A stretch of 6,318 bases of DNA, taken from contig CAXRCC010000013.1 of the NCBI GenBank assembly GCA_964228975.1, positions 1 through 6,318 of the forward strand. The letters are read 5' to 3'. The notes under the pieces were generated by a model that was not told the origin of the DNA, ran no database searches, and saw only the letters and a list, made by a program, of their open reading frames with translations. Source of the stretch: Paraneptunicella sp964228975 (GTDB lineage Bacteria > Pseudomonadota > Gammaproteobacteria > Enterobacterales > Alteromonadaceae). Position 1 is the stretch's first letter. Each line of letters begins with the position of its first letter. Below are positions 6,293 to 6,318 of the stretch, one piece after another. The position numbers and the translations under genes are program-made.

Positions 6293-6318
6293 CAAAGAAG
6301 ACCCATTATGACGCTACA
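6274..6318 (+). CDS. Candidate start of a downstream gene, first option (3'-partial)
   Basis: ATG at 6274 opens a frame that stays open for 15 codons to the window edge (M-P-F-K-T-V-T-K-K-T-H-Y-D-A-T). A weak AGG at 6263-6265 sits 8 bases ahead as a possible ribosome site. The product cannot be recognised. It competes with the ATG at 6308 in another frame; at most one is likely to be real. Confidence 0.25.
   Translation, partial: MPFKTVTKKTHYDAT
6308..6318 (+). CDS. Candidate start of a downstream gene, second option (3'-partial)
   Basis: ATG at 6308 (M-T-L...) is preceded by the purine run AAGAAG at 6295-6300, 7 bases ahead, an acceptable Shine-Dalgarno-like site. If real, the gene begins 68 bases after the large gene's stop, and the TATAAT at 6244 would give a leader of about 50 bases. 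Only three codons are visible, so nothing can be said about the product. Confidence 0.3.

Noticed and set aside
6210..6318. Rho-independent terminator after the large gene
   Set aside because: I looked for a GC-rich hairpin followed by a T run and found none; the only inverted repeat (TGTCAC/GTGACA) has 6-bp arms with a 32-base loop and no T tract.

Overview
The window is almost entirely one very large coding sequence on the + strand. It enters at the left edge, already open, and ends at a TAA at 6237-6239. About 79 bases of non-coding or next-gene sequence follow. Residue numbers below count the TTG at 18-20 as residue 1. That codon is only a numbering origin and is probably not the true start, because the frame is open to base 3 and the protein begins in the middle of a kinase fold. 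With this numbering the visible protein has 2073 residues.

The protein is a multidomain signalling protein of the type often annotated 'trifunctional serine/threonine kinase / ATP-binding protein / sensor histidine kinase' (the cyanobacterial HstK family is the known reference). In order it carries: the C-terminal lobe of a eukaryotic-type Ser/Thr kinase domain; a STAND-like AAA ATPase with clear Walker A and B motifs; a roughly 600-residue helical, TPR-like scaffold; a GAF domain; a signalling coiled coil; a HisKA dimerisation domain with its phospho-accepting His; a HATPase_c domain; two receiver domains; an HPt domain; and a short helical C-terminal tail. No membrane-spanning segment or signal peptide is visible, so it should be cytoplasmic. 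The proposed signal path is ligand or partner sensing by the kinase/STAND/TPR/GAF front half, then autophosphorylation at H1349, then phosphotransfer through D1641 and/or D1780 to H1938. The last step would be an unseen separate response regulator, since the protein has no DNA-binding or other output domain.

After the stop, the last 79 bases hold a perfect TATAAT hexamer without a good -35 box, a pair of CTGTGA repeats 21 bp apart, a 6-bp inverted repeat, and two overlapping candidate start codons for a following + strand gene. Nothing resembling a rho-independent terminator is visible.

The AT-leaning but balanced base composition and the BarA/GacS-like hybrid kinase motifs (REC-REC-HPt after the kinase core) suggest a gammaproteobacterium, perhaps a marine one such as Vibrionales, Alteromonadales or Oceanospirillales. 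This is an impression from style, not a proven assignment. The architecture is rare but known; the unusual points are the degenerate kinase activation-loop motif (DLS for DFG) and the coupling of this front end to a full four-step relay in one chain.
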